NCBI GenBank assembly: GCA_963082875.1
Contig: OY720098.1
Span: 15,686,001-15,750,000, forward strand
Source: Corella eumyota
Taxonomy: Eukaryota > Chordata > Ascidiacea > Phlebobranchia > Corellidae
DNA length: 64,000 nt
Direction of reading: 5' to 3'
Shown here: in pieces, positions 13,001-26,200 of the stretch
Layout of the letters: the number at the start of each line of letters is the position of its first letter
Position numbering within the stretch: the stretch's first letter is position 1
The notes under the pieces: model-generated
The model's input: only the letters and a program-made list of their open reading frames with translations
Database searches by the model: none
What the model was told of the DNA's origin: nothing
Made by a program: the position numbers and the translations under genes

Positions 13001-15499
13001 CATTCACCTCATATTTGCCTGGCCCTGGTACCGCTTTCTTTTCTTCTTCCTGTACCACTATTTCATGATATCTATAAAACATAATTTATGAAGAAGATAA
13101 GGGCATATAAGTCTTATGACAAGAATTAAATAGGTCAAAAATATAACAAATATAAACAACAAACATATAGTTTTTTTAATATTTTAATTAAATTATCATA
13201 TCATTTTTCATTTAAAGTGTTAAGGTATACAACAACTTTTTATTCAGATTAATTATAAAACACTTTCATTAACCAATATGAGTTACTTTAGGTAACACAT
13301 AACAAGATTAACCTTTTAACCTATGTTAAGTTAACAAACTAGGTTGATTTAATAATTTTATTACCTTGGCAATCTTGATTCAAAAACTTTTCCCTCGGGG
13401 TTAATAATTGAAGCAATGTCAGTGGGTTCCTTGGGTTTGTATGGGTTGTAATCACCAGGTCCTGGTCCCATTTTACCCCCAAATTTCATTCTTTCTGCTC
13501 GTAGAGACCCAAAATGAACACCCTTGTATTTTGCAGTAGCCTGTGTCTTAACTTCAGTATTTGGCCTAATAAAATATAAACATTTAACCTGTTTATGTAC
13601 ATATTAAAAATTGCAACATTAATAAAGTTTATAAAATTAAAAACTAACTTGTAAAATGCTGGACCCATTGTTTTGTCCTGCGGTGGAGGTGGCTGTTAAA
13701 GAAATTAAAAATTTTAGAAGTGGTTATTTTTGTAAAACCTTTTAATATGTTGGATAACTATAATCAATTATTTTAAAATGAGCTTACGAAGAGTTGTAGC
13801 TTATTTTTGATAAATTCATAAGCTTTAATATTTATGAATAAATAGTTTGTGTTATTAATTCAAACGCAGCTAATAATTTTAGAATTTAATGTTCTTGTAC
13901 TAAATTTGATAAAGACAATTCAAATTAAATAAAACTTCAACATGTGATATGGCTTACACCACAAATGTTGTTTAATCAAATTAAAAAAAAAATAACTGAC
14001 TATAAAAAAATAACTGACTAAACAGAGAAGTAATACCAATAAAATAATTAGCAACCTGTTTCCTTAATGTACCATCATCTGTTTCCTCATAACCATAAGC
14101 TTGGCCAGGACTTGGAATGGAAGGTGCGTCCGGTTTGCGTAAATATCGAACTCGACTTGTTAAAATAGCTTTTCCTGTCTGAACTTTTTCACCCTAGATT
14201 TAAAAAACAATGTTTGCACTTAAATCATAATTTTTTACCCTTTGAAATCATAGTAAATAATAAATACCAATATAACTGGTATCATAACAAAAGTTTTATT
14301 TTTGAAAGCCGCGCAAACTATAGGTCACTGGTTCTGTGGCAATAAATTATTAGGTCAACGCACAATTTTACAATATTGTAACATTTAGTAGTAATTTTTC
14401 TTTTAAAAAAGAAAAAAAAAACAGTTGTATTGGCAATGTACACCCTTTAAGGAAAATTACAAATTTCTTACAAGTGAAATTTCCACCACCGGTGCAGTGG
14501 AAGACTTTGCCGCCTTTATCCAATCACTCTTCTTGGACAAATTATATCTCCCAGGACCTGGTGTTATATGGTTGGTAGAAGGAGGTTCCGAAAATCTTTG
14601 ACTTTTGTTGGCAAGCGGTCGACCTCCCAGAACCTGATATTGTGCAACCCTGTGAAATATTATGAAGGTAATTAAATCATATATTGTTAGTTAAAATAGG
14701 TCAGATCATTGCATCAGTAAGGTCAAGTGTTAGTAATTAATATTAATAACTATATGTAAGATATTTGGTTTTCCCATGTTCCACATTTGTATATAAGCAC
14801 AGTAAGCACTACCAAGTCACACAAATAACAACCTAAATTAGGTGGTTTACTTTAATATAAATTGTAACTTTATAATAGTGTGAACAAAATGGTTATTTAC
14901 TTAGGGTCGTAAGAACCAGGTCCGGGAGCTGCCATCACAGAGTCACCAATGTGAAACAAAGTTTCTCGACCCGACATTGATTGAAACGGAGCATAACCAT
15001 CAGCTTGTACAAAGTTGTTGCTAAATAGATTAAAAAAAAGATTCAACTTAAAATCTATGTAACATTAAATTTAATGTTAGTTTCTAATTAAATGCCCTAT
15101 TGTATTTTTTTATAATCCTCAACAAAGAATAGAATGTAAAAGTACGAAATGTAAGAAAAGAACTAAAAAAGTAACCAGAACAATATGAAAAAATTATCGA
15201 ATTAGAAAATAATAAAAACCAATGATTAGATGTATAAAAATTTTAAGGTTTGCGTATGTGTATTTTGGAGTAAAAAATATATATTTTATAAAACCACAAA
15301 ATAAAAAAATTTGGCAAAGTTGAGTCAATAAAGGACTATAAAGTACAAGTAATCGGAATTTACAATGTTAGTTTAATTTTTTTAAATGTAATGTATTTAC
15401 TAACCTTGGTACAGGAAGGTCGTATGTCCCTGGTCCAACATTATCCCGAGTACTTCCAACCAAGTAGTTGGCAGTTGGTCTTGGTGCTCGATCATACAT
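10066..15499 (-). CDS. STPG2: Sperm-tail PG-rich repeat protein, STPG2-like, 13 exons
   Basis: Thirteen phase-consistent exons: 15499-15405, 15020-14901, 14649-14472, 14193-14056, 13692-13649, 13565-13365, 13071-12919, 12608-12451, 12133-11970, 11615-11529, 11033-10835, 10606-10530, 10233-10066 (stop). The product is 593 aa. About twelve PG-rich repeats of the form P-G-P-G-x-Y are spread along it (VGPGTY, APGPGSY, TPGPGRY, MGPGPGDY, VPGPGKY, PGPGHY, VPGPGAY). The N-terminus MYDRAPRP and the downstream segment ending PGPGSY match my memory of vertebrate STPG2, which also opens MYDRAPR; this chose the start. From the family, these proteins are axonemal and microtubule-associated, found in sperm tails and other ciliated cells. 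Several introns cut inside the repeat motif itself. At 593 aa it is longer than human STPG2 (about 460 aa as I recall). Family assignment is firm; one-to-one orthology is likely. Confidence 0.88.
12785..12910 (-). mobile_element. tRNA-derived SINE fragment in STPG2-like intron
   Basis: Read on the minus strand this carries a B-box-like GGGTTAGATCCCCACTGC and the following SINE body (CTGTAGTG), matching the three long copies in the carboxypeptidase introns. It is diverged and 3'-truncated. It lies in the intron between exons 7 and 8, in the sense direction of the gene. Confidence 0.6.
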
Positions 15500-17205
15500 T
15501 GTTATTCAATTTTTATTACAAATTATTAACTGCACATTTTTTAAAATAAATCCCTTTTAAAAATGACAAAAATAATTAACTTTATCACAATGGTAAGTGT
15601 AGGTATAAAATATACTGGATCGAATGTATATTAAATGGCTGCATGAATTATAAAGGTGGAATAAATTAAATAGAATAAAGGGATCACATGGATTAATCCC
15701 TCCAACCCTGACCAATTGGAGCTCTATTAGCGTCGTTCGTCCATTTTAAAAATGCGGAAATACAGAATTTTTATACCTTACACTAGTTGATTTTGCATCA
15801 TTTTTTTGCCTACGCAAGGAAAGATTACGGAACGGTATAAATTCTGTCCGTTTTCACCTTCACATTAGTACTACCAGACTACCCCTTTAAACCTGGTGGA
15901 CGAGGCTAATAAAGCTACGAACAATTTAGGATACAATTAATATACGCAATCTCTTTGATTTATTTGGTCCATTTTTTTATGAGATCTTTTGGATAGGCTA
16001 TACATTCGATTCTGTATAGGCCTATTTAAAAATACTGCAATGCCGCTTCAATCTTCATTGTACAGTATCAGTATGTTTCATTAAACTAGCATGTTAAAGT
16101 GGTTAGAAAATTTAGCCTTACAGTGTTTTATTTAATTCTTAATAGTTAAATCGAAAAAATTCTTGATTCAATCCTAATGACAATAACCTCAGCCTTTAAA
16201 AATAGATATTGTATAAATATAGGTAAAAAATATATTTTAATATTTAACAAAAATAAAATAATTTTTAAATTGAAAAAAAATCGTACAAACATTTATAATT
16301 GTTTTTCTAAAATTCTGTAAGAAATGTACATTTGTATTAAAATCATTTACCTTTTTTAAACCCAAAATCAACATAATTTGCTGAGGTATTTAACAAAACT
16401 AATTATAGATTCAGGTGAAAAAGCTAATAAATTATTTCCTAGTCTTTTTAGGTATAGTTTTCTAAGCGTATTTTCATTAAAACACTTTAGATCGCGTGCT
16501 AAAAGTTATGAAAGCGTCTACTTTGCAACCATGGAAACATAATTAATTAGGTGATTAATAGTCGTGGTAACCGGGCACTCACTTAATTTTAAATATGTTT
16601 ATCCTCGTTTTTTTAAGATTTAAATTCGATAACAAAACCCAATATACTATTTTTTATGTTTTTTAAATAATATATTTTATTAAAATTACTTGTTCATATC
16701 GTCGTTGTCTGGCGATAACCTTTTTACGGAAAATTATCGTCTTTGTAGTTTCACCAAATTTTGAATATATTTTTACATTAAAATATTTTTTTGCTCAATA
16801 ATACAAATAATGTTGGAATATTGCATTTATTGGAAAATATAACTGCTATGGCGGAACAAAAAATAAAAAATAGTGCACGAAAATCGTTCGAATAAATTAA
16901 AACTCTCGCTTAATTAAGTTTAGCGCAAACATTCAACAAAAAATTCTTTTTACTAAATCAAAACTTTCAAAAACAAAACTCTCAGTGGTAAGTAACCACT
17001 TCACTTTAACATGTAAAAACCTTCGCGTACCATCCACTAACATAATATAATACCATCACAAAAAAGCAAAGCAAATACAGAATAAGTTTAAAGCACATAA
17101 ATAGTACTGCATTGAACATTATATTAAGCCGAGCTAAAGGCCTAATAGCAATAAGAACATTCAGTTTTGAGTACGCCAAACGATTTGAAGATATGTCTTT
17201 TGGAA
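15500..17205. other. Intergenic stretch between STPG2-like and SRCIN1/KIAA1217-like genes
   Basis: The genes are in tandem on the minus strand. I see no exon here. The part near 15.5-15.9 kb should hold the STPG2-like promoter, but I find no clear TATA element. AATAAA on the minus strand at 16831-16826 and 16681-16676 are candidate poly(A) signals for the long upstream gene. Confidence 0.45.
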
Positions 17206-20200
17206 TTAAACATCGGATGATTTTGCTGTTATCGACATGTTATGTTGATATGCTGGTATCTGCTTAGACGGAATTCTCTGTTTGTTAACCTGTAGATAGA
17301 TAAAGAAATAATAAGACTATAGAAAAATTATTTCAAAAAAAAATTTTAAAGTTATTATCGAAATCATTAAGTAATTATATCTTTTGACCAAAAACTAATA
17401 AATCGAATGAAAATTTGATTCACAGCGCCCTATTTTTTCACCCTTTTTTACCGACATAACCTTTTTCCCCTAGGATTTGTTATTTTATTTATACAAAAGT
17501 TAACCTAAATTCCAGTAAAACGTCGCTTTTGAAATTTTTCTTGGAAAAATGTTTATTCAGTCAAATGGCTTTCGGTATTATAAGAATAGTGGGCAATGTA
17601 TACATATTGTTAACTTTGCCATTAACTTCAATAAAATTTTTGCTGGCCCAAACACAAAAATAAACTTTATTTACAAAACTGCTTATCCAAGCTCGTAGAA
17701 ATTAACGGTTTTCAATAGCGGTATAATATAGCTCATTAGGCGCCATATGTGTTTTTAAAATAACCAAAATGTAATTGCTTGTTTTAATAAAAAAATTAAT
17801 TACCATTCTTTGTTTCTTTTGTAGATGTTGAAGCTTAGTATATTGTTCTTTCAATCTTTGGTTTTTTTCAGTATAGGAAATTTGTTGTTGGTCTAACAAG
17901 TACTGTCGATCGATACCAACTGAACCATCGACATCATCTAAAAAATAAAACAGGACTAATAACTTATTGCTGCAAAAAGTCAAATCTGTCATAAAATATT
18001 AATCAAATATTAAAAAAATGTAATATTTTTGAAAATATTTTAATTCTTCTTATAATTTATTATTTTTGTACAAAAAATTAGCCTTCATATCAAATTCATT
18101 TACAATATCTTAAATACGAACTTGTAAAGGTTTATTTAATTCAAATTGCTTTTATTTACTGACTTAAAACAATAAGAATTTTATGCAACACTTACATGGA
18201 AGCATTGGTTGATTTGCTGCCCATTGAGACGGGGTGACAGACCTCGAACGTTCCATCATAACCGGGGTTTCACGCCCTTGTGGGTTACCAGGATGTCCAC
18301 CCATATACCCAGTGTACCTCTGTCTTTGATTCGGATTCGAATATCTCGGTAGGGAACTGGTAGATCCAGGTAACATTGAGTTGTGAACTGGAAGCATAGG
18401 ATTTGGATTTTGGAAGTCTAGATTCTGGTTTTCACTAAAACTCGAACCGGGTAGAAGAACTTCTGCATAGTGGGGATCTGTTCTTCTTTCTTGAAACTGA
18501 TGACCGGATGTTGCAGTGTGGAGATTTAGAGTTTTGGGTTTGTAAGAGTTTGGAGGAAGTGATAAGGATGAGGGAGGCGGAGGGGGTGGAAGAGATTCTA
18601 TGGAACTCGACTCTGAGGCTAAAAAAAAAAAAAAAAAATTAAAATAAAAAAAATATTTCTGCAAAAACAATATTAATATTTATTTTTTTTTAAAGAATTA
18701 AATTTAAACATTTTATTATTCATTATTTTTTCTTACTTGTTAAATTTCCCGTTTCGTTGCGCACAGCACGTGAGTTGTACAAGTCGATCAGCTGATTTGA
18801 TTGACGTTGTTCGATCTGGGTCACGTGATCAGTTCTGTTTAGCGCCCGCTCTGCCATTTCCAATGCCTACAAAAATAAAAAAAAATGTTTATTGATAAAA
18901 AATTTAATTTTTAACCGCTATTAACATGCAGCAAGCAGTGTAAAATAATAGAAGTATATTTCAAATTGAAAAACTGTAAAAAAAAAAACAAGCATAAAAA
19001 CTTCACCAAAAATCGTGCAAAAATATTTCATTTTTAACATTGTGCGTCAGGCGATTAAAAAACAACATGCATTTGACATTTGAAAAGGAAATAAACAGCA
19101 GTTTTGTTTTCACCTTTTCGAATTTTTTGGCATCGTGCTCGCGAATAAATTTTCGACGTCGTATCCACGTGGCCTTGGCGTCCTGGGTTTAATTTAAAAA
19201 TTTGTGAAATTGTGTTTGAAAATCAATTACAAAGTGCATGATTACGTCATAACAATAATGGCAATTGTGCCTTTTTTGAATATGGTTCGATTTAATGCAA
19301 ATATACAATCAGTGAGTGAACTTTTGATGTTGGATTTGTGTTTTTGACACAATTAACTAACAGTGATTTTCTATCACAGCACACAAACATGAATTACTAT
19401 GAAAATGAAAATCTAAAAACTAATTTTCCCAAACTCTCTAAAATTTCTAAGGTTAAACCAGATACAAAAAAGTAAAAAAAAAACAACAATTTTAAACTTT
19501 TAAATAAAATAATAATATTATTTAAAAATTAAATTTTCTTAAAAGAATATTTAAAAAATCACAATTTAAATTTTTAAATTATTTTGTAAATTTACCTGTA
19601 AACTGGCCATCCTCTTATGATTATCAACTTTAATCTTTTTAATGTCCTCCATAAACCTCTTTCTTCCAAGGTTCGTTTCTCTCCATAACTGGGAGCTAGG
19701 GGTTGTGGGACGCATGGGTGTGTTGGGGCGAATATGGGGGACGTTTGTCGGGGTCTTACTGCGAGCTTCTTGAACTGTGGCAAGCCTAAGAAAATAAAAA
19801 TTTAAAAAAACTAAAAAAATGAAATTTTTTAAAAAACTAAAAAAAAAATTAAAAAAAACTAAAAAAATGAATTTTAAACATTTTTGAGTTAACTAAAATA
19901 AATAAATTTTAAGTATTGCGCTAAAATATTTCTTAAGTTAGCTAATATATCGACTTGAAAGGAATGTACAAGTTTTTTTTTTTTTTTGCAACAAAAAATT
20001 ACCGGATGGATAAAACTATATTTCAGTTTAAAAAAACTTTTTGCAAATATTTGTGCGCTTAGCTAAGATGATGTATGGCAAAAAAGCAGGCCTCGGGGTA
20101 TTTCCAAAGCCAATAGATAACCACAAAAGATATGAGAAAGTAACATAACGTGTCGGTAAAACTATTTCAAATGTTGATATACCGTTTCGGTTATTGGCGC

Positions 20201-23200
20201 ATTATTCGATGCGTGAAAAATTTCTTCCCAAAAAAATTTTGAAAAAAAAACAGTAGCGAGGAATAAGTCATGGCATAACCAACGAGTCAAAGGTTTTCGG
20301 GCTTAAACCGCGCCAATACCACATTTTTCCACTTAAACAAAGGCGTCTACATAAAGGTTTAAACCCCACAACAACAGTTTTTTCCAAAAATATAAAACGT
20401 ATCATTTTAATGGCAATAAAAAAGGCACAACCTATGTCTATATTAGAATATTTTTTTCCAACAAAATATAGGATTTTTTACTTTTTTAGGGTGAACAGAG
20501 TTGCTGTAAGTTGTTTACATCGCTTCAACTGTTCGTCCAAGCGTGTTGGTTCCATATCAATAAACTTTTCCTCGGCGTAGATTACTTCGCTCTCGGCAAC
20601 CGACACTGTTCGGATTTCTTCACATAATGCTGGAAATGAACCTAAAAAATATAATATAATTTGTTTATGAATACTTGATAAATAAATTAAAGTTCTCCAT
20701 TGTTGAATAGGGATTACTGTCACATGACCAAAATGACTTTTCCGAAAACTTTATGCCAAAAAATGTCATTTTATCGACAATTTAGACATTTTCTTTTAGT
20801 CCATTTTTAATCTGGGTAAAACATTTTTATCTCTAAAACAACTCGACCCAAAATTCGGTAAACATTGGTTTTAAAATCTTAGTTTTTGGGAAATATATTT
20901 TGGTAATGTGTTTTTGTCCCAGTCTATATATAGGCTATGTCACTCTGATATGTTATATTGCGTAATTTTACCAATTACGTAATTGATTTGTAAAGTGCTA
21001 TTATTGCAACATATGATAAAATCAAACACATGACCAAATAAAACAACTCATTTTAACAAAAAACAAATTCTAGTAATATACCAGAACAATTTTATAGGAC
21101 GTTATTAATATAACAATTAAAGAGGTATTAGATCTCTATTTGTTTAATAAAAGTGCACTTCTCATAGCAATTGTTTTTACAATATGTAAAGAGTTAATCA
21201 TGTACGTCATATAAATAACAAACGACAGTTTGACTACATTGCTCTATATTTGTTTAATAATACGTTGCTGAACATATATTTTATTTATTTTAATGTTTAA
21301 AACATAACACAATAATAACACTATAAGATGCCTAACGCCAGTATTGACTTATTAAATAAGGTCAATCAAGGTTTGTATGGAAATAAGGTATGGAATAAGT
21401 TAGCCCCTAATATATTAACATATGATTTGTTACAATAGAAAAAATCTGTTTACAAGTATTGAAAAAAGTTAGTCCCTTTTTGATTTTTTTTATTTACATA
21501 TTTTGGGTTAACGTAAATAAGCCAGTTTTATTAAAGTTTAATGCTTAAATTGACATCTATATCGAGGTATTTAGCTATCTTTCAAATTAAATTACAAAGG
21601 CAAAACAGGAAATAAAAAGGGCAAAAAATACGGAATCGGGAAACCGTAAAACAACCAAAAAAAGAAAAGGGGGTTTGATTAAAATCTCTAACTCAAACTA
21701 TTATTTAAAGAACGAGGTATATTTTTTGGTAATTCCCTGTTTATGGGTTTCTTGACGCTGGTTTTAGTGTAACTTATATTTCATATATAATTTACATATA
21801 ATGGAGTTTAGTGGACGATATTCAGATATATATATATATATAATGTTTGTCTAATATAGAGGCCTTCAAAATGAATAGAACTGTCGTTTGTGGTACGCAG
21901 GTAAATTATCGCCAGCAAATGTTATATGAGAGTTGTAACCATAATACGACAATTGAAAAACCGAGTGTAGGGGTGACCTATCTACCAGTTTGTTAAATGC
22001 ATTTTATTTTTACTGTGTCACAACACATCATCCACAATTTTCAAATAGGAGTATTTTATTTTAAACACAACCTTGTTAGCACAAGTAAAAATATATTAGC
22101 AAAAAAATGATAAACCAACACATAAAAAATGAAATAGCACACACTTCAGTATTAAAATTAGAACAAAATGAGTTTGTTAGAAAAATATTTCGAAAAAGAT
22201 GAAAAAAAAATTTAAACTTCGTCTTCGGAGCTAGTACACGGCGACGAATGACAGTTTCGTGATTTTAACACGTGACCATAGCTTCGCTCTAATTGGTCAA
22301 TGTTCTCGCCAACCGCAAGTTCGTCCGGGTTATGAAGACACGAGGCTCTTCGGACGAATTCTTGATGTAAGGCAACTTGGGTTGGGAACTCGTCTTGGTC
22401 TTCTATATCGCTTAAGCTGGTTTGGGTAGAAGAACGTTTCGGTGACGTATTTCTTTCAAATACGTCATCGTTGCTTATTCCACGCGATAGGCGGCGCTGT
22501 AATTGCTTAATCTGAGCTTGCTGTTTCCATTCAGCGAAAGCAATTTGAAATTGTTTTGCCAAGGCTAGTTTAGCGGCCTGCGCCTTTTCTCGTGTCGAGA
22601 ATAACAGGGCGCGGCAATTGAGGCCTTCCTTTCCGCGGGAGGTAAGTAGAAATACTCGAGGTCGGCCAGGGACTGTAACGCAATACGCGATCTCATGTAA
22701 CAAAACAGTGTCTGTCGACGGCTCGGCTAGATTTTGAGCAGAACCGTAATAGGAGCTTGTGGTATTGCTTCTCAGCCTGGGACTAGACGCATATGACTTT
22801 AAATGGCTGGGATTCGAGTTGTTGTTTGAATCATGGGCCAATGGAATATTTTCAACCGACTGCACACGTTTGTATAGTGCAGCGTATTGCGCTCGGTCGT
22901 GGTGTTGCATAGTGGTTGGCAAATGTGAAATCGTGTTTGAATGATTGGGCTGTTGCGGTGTGGTATTGCTTCGCTTTCTGAATAGCGACGGCGAATTGGC
23001 GGAAACAGAAGGAAACCTTGGCTTTGCTTTCAATGGAACTGGCGAGCGAGGCTTATGTGTAATTTCAACGTGTTTTGATTTAATACTAAACCGTGATTTT
23101 GGTAAAGCCTTTTCGTCGATGTTATTAAATTGTTCTTCAGCAAATTCATAACAACCAGCAGGGTCTAATGTATAAACCGTCCGCTGACCGAGATACCTAA

Positions 23201-26200
23201 CAAACAAAAAAACGTAAATTATTTTTAAATACGAATTGCTTAGTTCATAGCACGAACTTAAATGTATGCGTCATAAAAAATAAATAATAATATTAATAAA
23301 CATAAAGGTGACTAAACTCATGACCAATACACTAAAAAATTAAATACCATTTTATTTTATATAAAATGATAATTAATCACTTTACAAATAGTTTAAGTGG
23401 CATTCTTACTATTTAACTCTAATTGTTTATTGCCGGTAGTAATTAAGCCACCTACACAATTACAACTTCCCATCCCACACTATCCTAGTTTTGGTAATTG
23501 TAAATATTTAAATTCTTACCTGCAGTTAAAGTCGAATGTATTTTGTTGAGTTAGTTCCGTATTTTTCAATTCGTTTTTCCCATCCAATTTAACACCATTA
23601 GTTGGCGAATATTGAGTAGTAGCAGCTGGATGTGAAAATCCAAGTTTTTTTCGTATTGACTTTGGAGTTGTCCTTATTCGTTTCAAAAACGAGGGACTTT
23701 CGTTCCTTAGGGTAGCGGCTTGCATTGCCATTTTCTTCTTTATATTTAGATGTATATTCACGACTTTTTAAATTAACTTAATTCTTCTGAGGGCAATCAA
23801 AAAATTAGATATATTGTCTTACCTATACACACGCCTATTGACTAGAGATTAGTAACACAATGATCGTTAAAATAGATTAGTGATTCTTTATATAGTCGAA
23901 TAGTCATAATATATAAACAACGTAAAAAAGGCTCAACTGATTTCTGCCCACACGCGCAATTATATTAAATTACCGTCTATTTAAATCGAGACGGCCCTTA
24001 AAAGAATGCGTGAATTCATATCATGAACGAATCGACAAGTGATCCAAATATGGGGGATTTATAAATATATGATTTCTATTTTTAAAAGTCTAAAATTTTT
24101 ACAGGATTTTGAAATTACGCTAATTAAAAGTTTATTTGGGTTGTTTTTCTTGTAAATGAGATACAAATAGTCTAAATTACAATCAAGAAATACACTAATT
24201 AGGTACAAATCGATAACTTGTACTTTGGTCATAGCCCTGTAACAAAACAGAAAAATAAATATTGACATATACTGACTAACTTATTAAAATTGATGAAGGA
24301 CCAATTCTCACTAAAACTTTTTAAAGAGAAGCAACTAAAACAAGTTTACAAAATAATTAATTATTTATGACTTTCCAATTTAATAAGCGACTGCCTAAAC
24401 TTACTTATTTATATACGCAAGCGCAACAGCAGCTACGTAAAATATATACAACTATTTATATCACGTGCTTTGTAAGTAATTAAATAAACTGCTAACTTAC
24501 TAATTTAAATTTGTTAATTTTCGAAAATTTTCCGATGACATCTAAAGCACGTGTTCGAAAATGGCTAAATAATTCTCTCAACAAATACATCAACTTTAAT
24601 ACGTGAGGTGACTCATAATCACGTGCTTCCAGTTTTAAGATAAAATTCTTGCTACATTTTTTTAAAAAATCCCCTACGCGATTAGTACAGTATATATTGT
24701 TATACTATTCCAACCCTTGCTGCCTTGGTAATTTTTGTAAGATATGAAATATGAGAATAACTACTTGATTTTAAATCTAAGATATTTAGCACCTTTAGGT
24801 ATAATTACTGTGAGTAATTTCCTAGCAGGCGATTGCGCTATGTAGCGAAATTATTACATCTTGTTTACAACATAAAAAACAATGTCGTTTGCCTTATTAA
24901 GACAACTGTCGCTGCTGAAAACGCGTTAAGGCTAGTCGTAAAATGAAATGTCCTGAATGCTAATTGCCATTCAAATAACCCCATTCTCAATTCTTTATTA
25001 CGTAAACCACCTGATATAAAGAAAGGTAGCGAAATTGCAAACAAGGCATTATGATAAGCCTGCATTTAACTTGTAAGCCTTAACTCTTATTTGGTATAGC
25101 GATACAGGATGTGTGCTTTACACTTCACAGTCCAAATTTGAACCAATAAAATTGGTTCAAGTTACACAACTACGATTATGAATATCGTTATGTCAATATA
25201 ACTTTCTGGTCTAATATCTTTAGTTAATAATTTTCTACGACATCGGAGTTATGTAATGAATATCCTTTACCTGATGTAGTGACATATATGGCAACATTAC
25301 AAATCAATCAGACTAAATAAATAGTTACTCGTGATTTTTGCACGAGGCTAATAAAACTGTCGCGTCAATACATTATTATTATTATTATTATTATTTTTTC
25401 TAGTAAACACTGCTCAAAACGATTTTTAATAAAAAGTTTTTTCTTTTTAAAACTGGCATGCGAACAGCAAATCTAACCGTATAAAAACATACTTCGCTTC
25501 CAAACGTAGTTTGTCTAGCATGCAATATGACGTCATAACTATCATTTGTTGTTTAGCGAAGCCACGTCAAACCATTTAGAGGCAAATGCTTTCTTTTTAT
25601 CTTAGTCTGCCATGTTTTGACAGATGCACGTTAAACGAAAATTAAGTTTAAAATCTGCGCGCGTACTCGCTTTATCTTTAATTAATTCCTCGACAATAGG
25701 GTCGAAAAATACCTACTAAAACAACTCAACACCTTAAAAACCCTCATAATAACATGCTTGACTGAAAACCAAGTCTATAGCGTTACACACGACTGACTGG
25801 TTAAAGGTCGAAAAATAGCCTACGTAAACGGTAAGTCACTACTGTAAGGAACTAACAAGTAAATGGTAACTAAGCCTATCCCATTAGTATGGGATAGTTT
25901 TAGGCCTACCCTTCCTTGGCGTGCGACTTAAAGACAAAACCCACAAATAAAATCTTCAGTTTTCTATTGTGAATCATTTATATACGAAAGTAAAAATAGC
26001 CCTTGCTTTTACGGTATTGTTTTTCTTTGCCTATCTCGCTTTAAATCTGTTATCACTTGTTTATCAAATGTGGTTAATTAGCAAAAAATATTCTAGTCTG
26101 ATTTAAATCATATTTTGCACACTTTTTCTTTATTTTTTGCATGTATTGATTCGTGTGTACTTTTGTTTTCTATCATTTCCTTAAAACGTCATAGCATCTC

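Noticed and set aside
23732-23761. Ten-codon N-terminal extension of the PTB protein
   Set aside because: It would start at GTG; the first in-frame ATG at 23731 is the more likely start.
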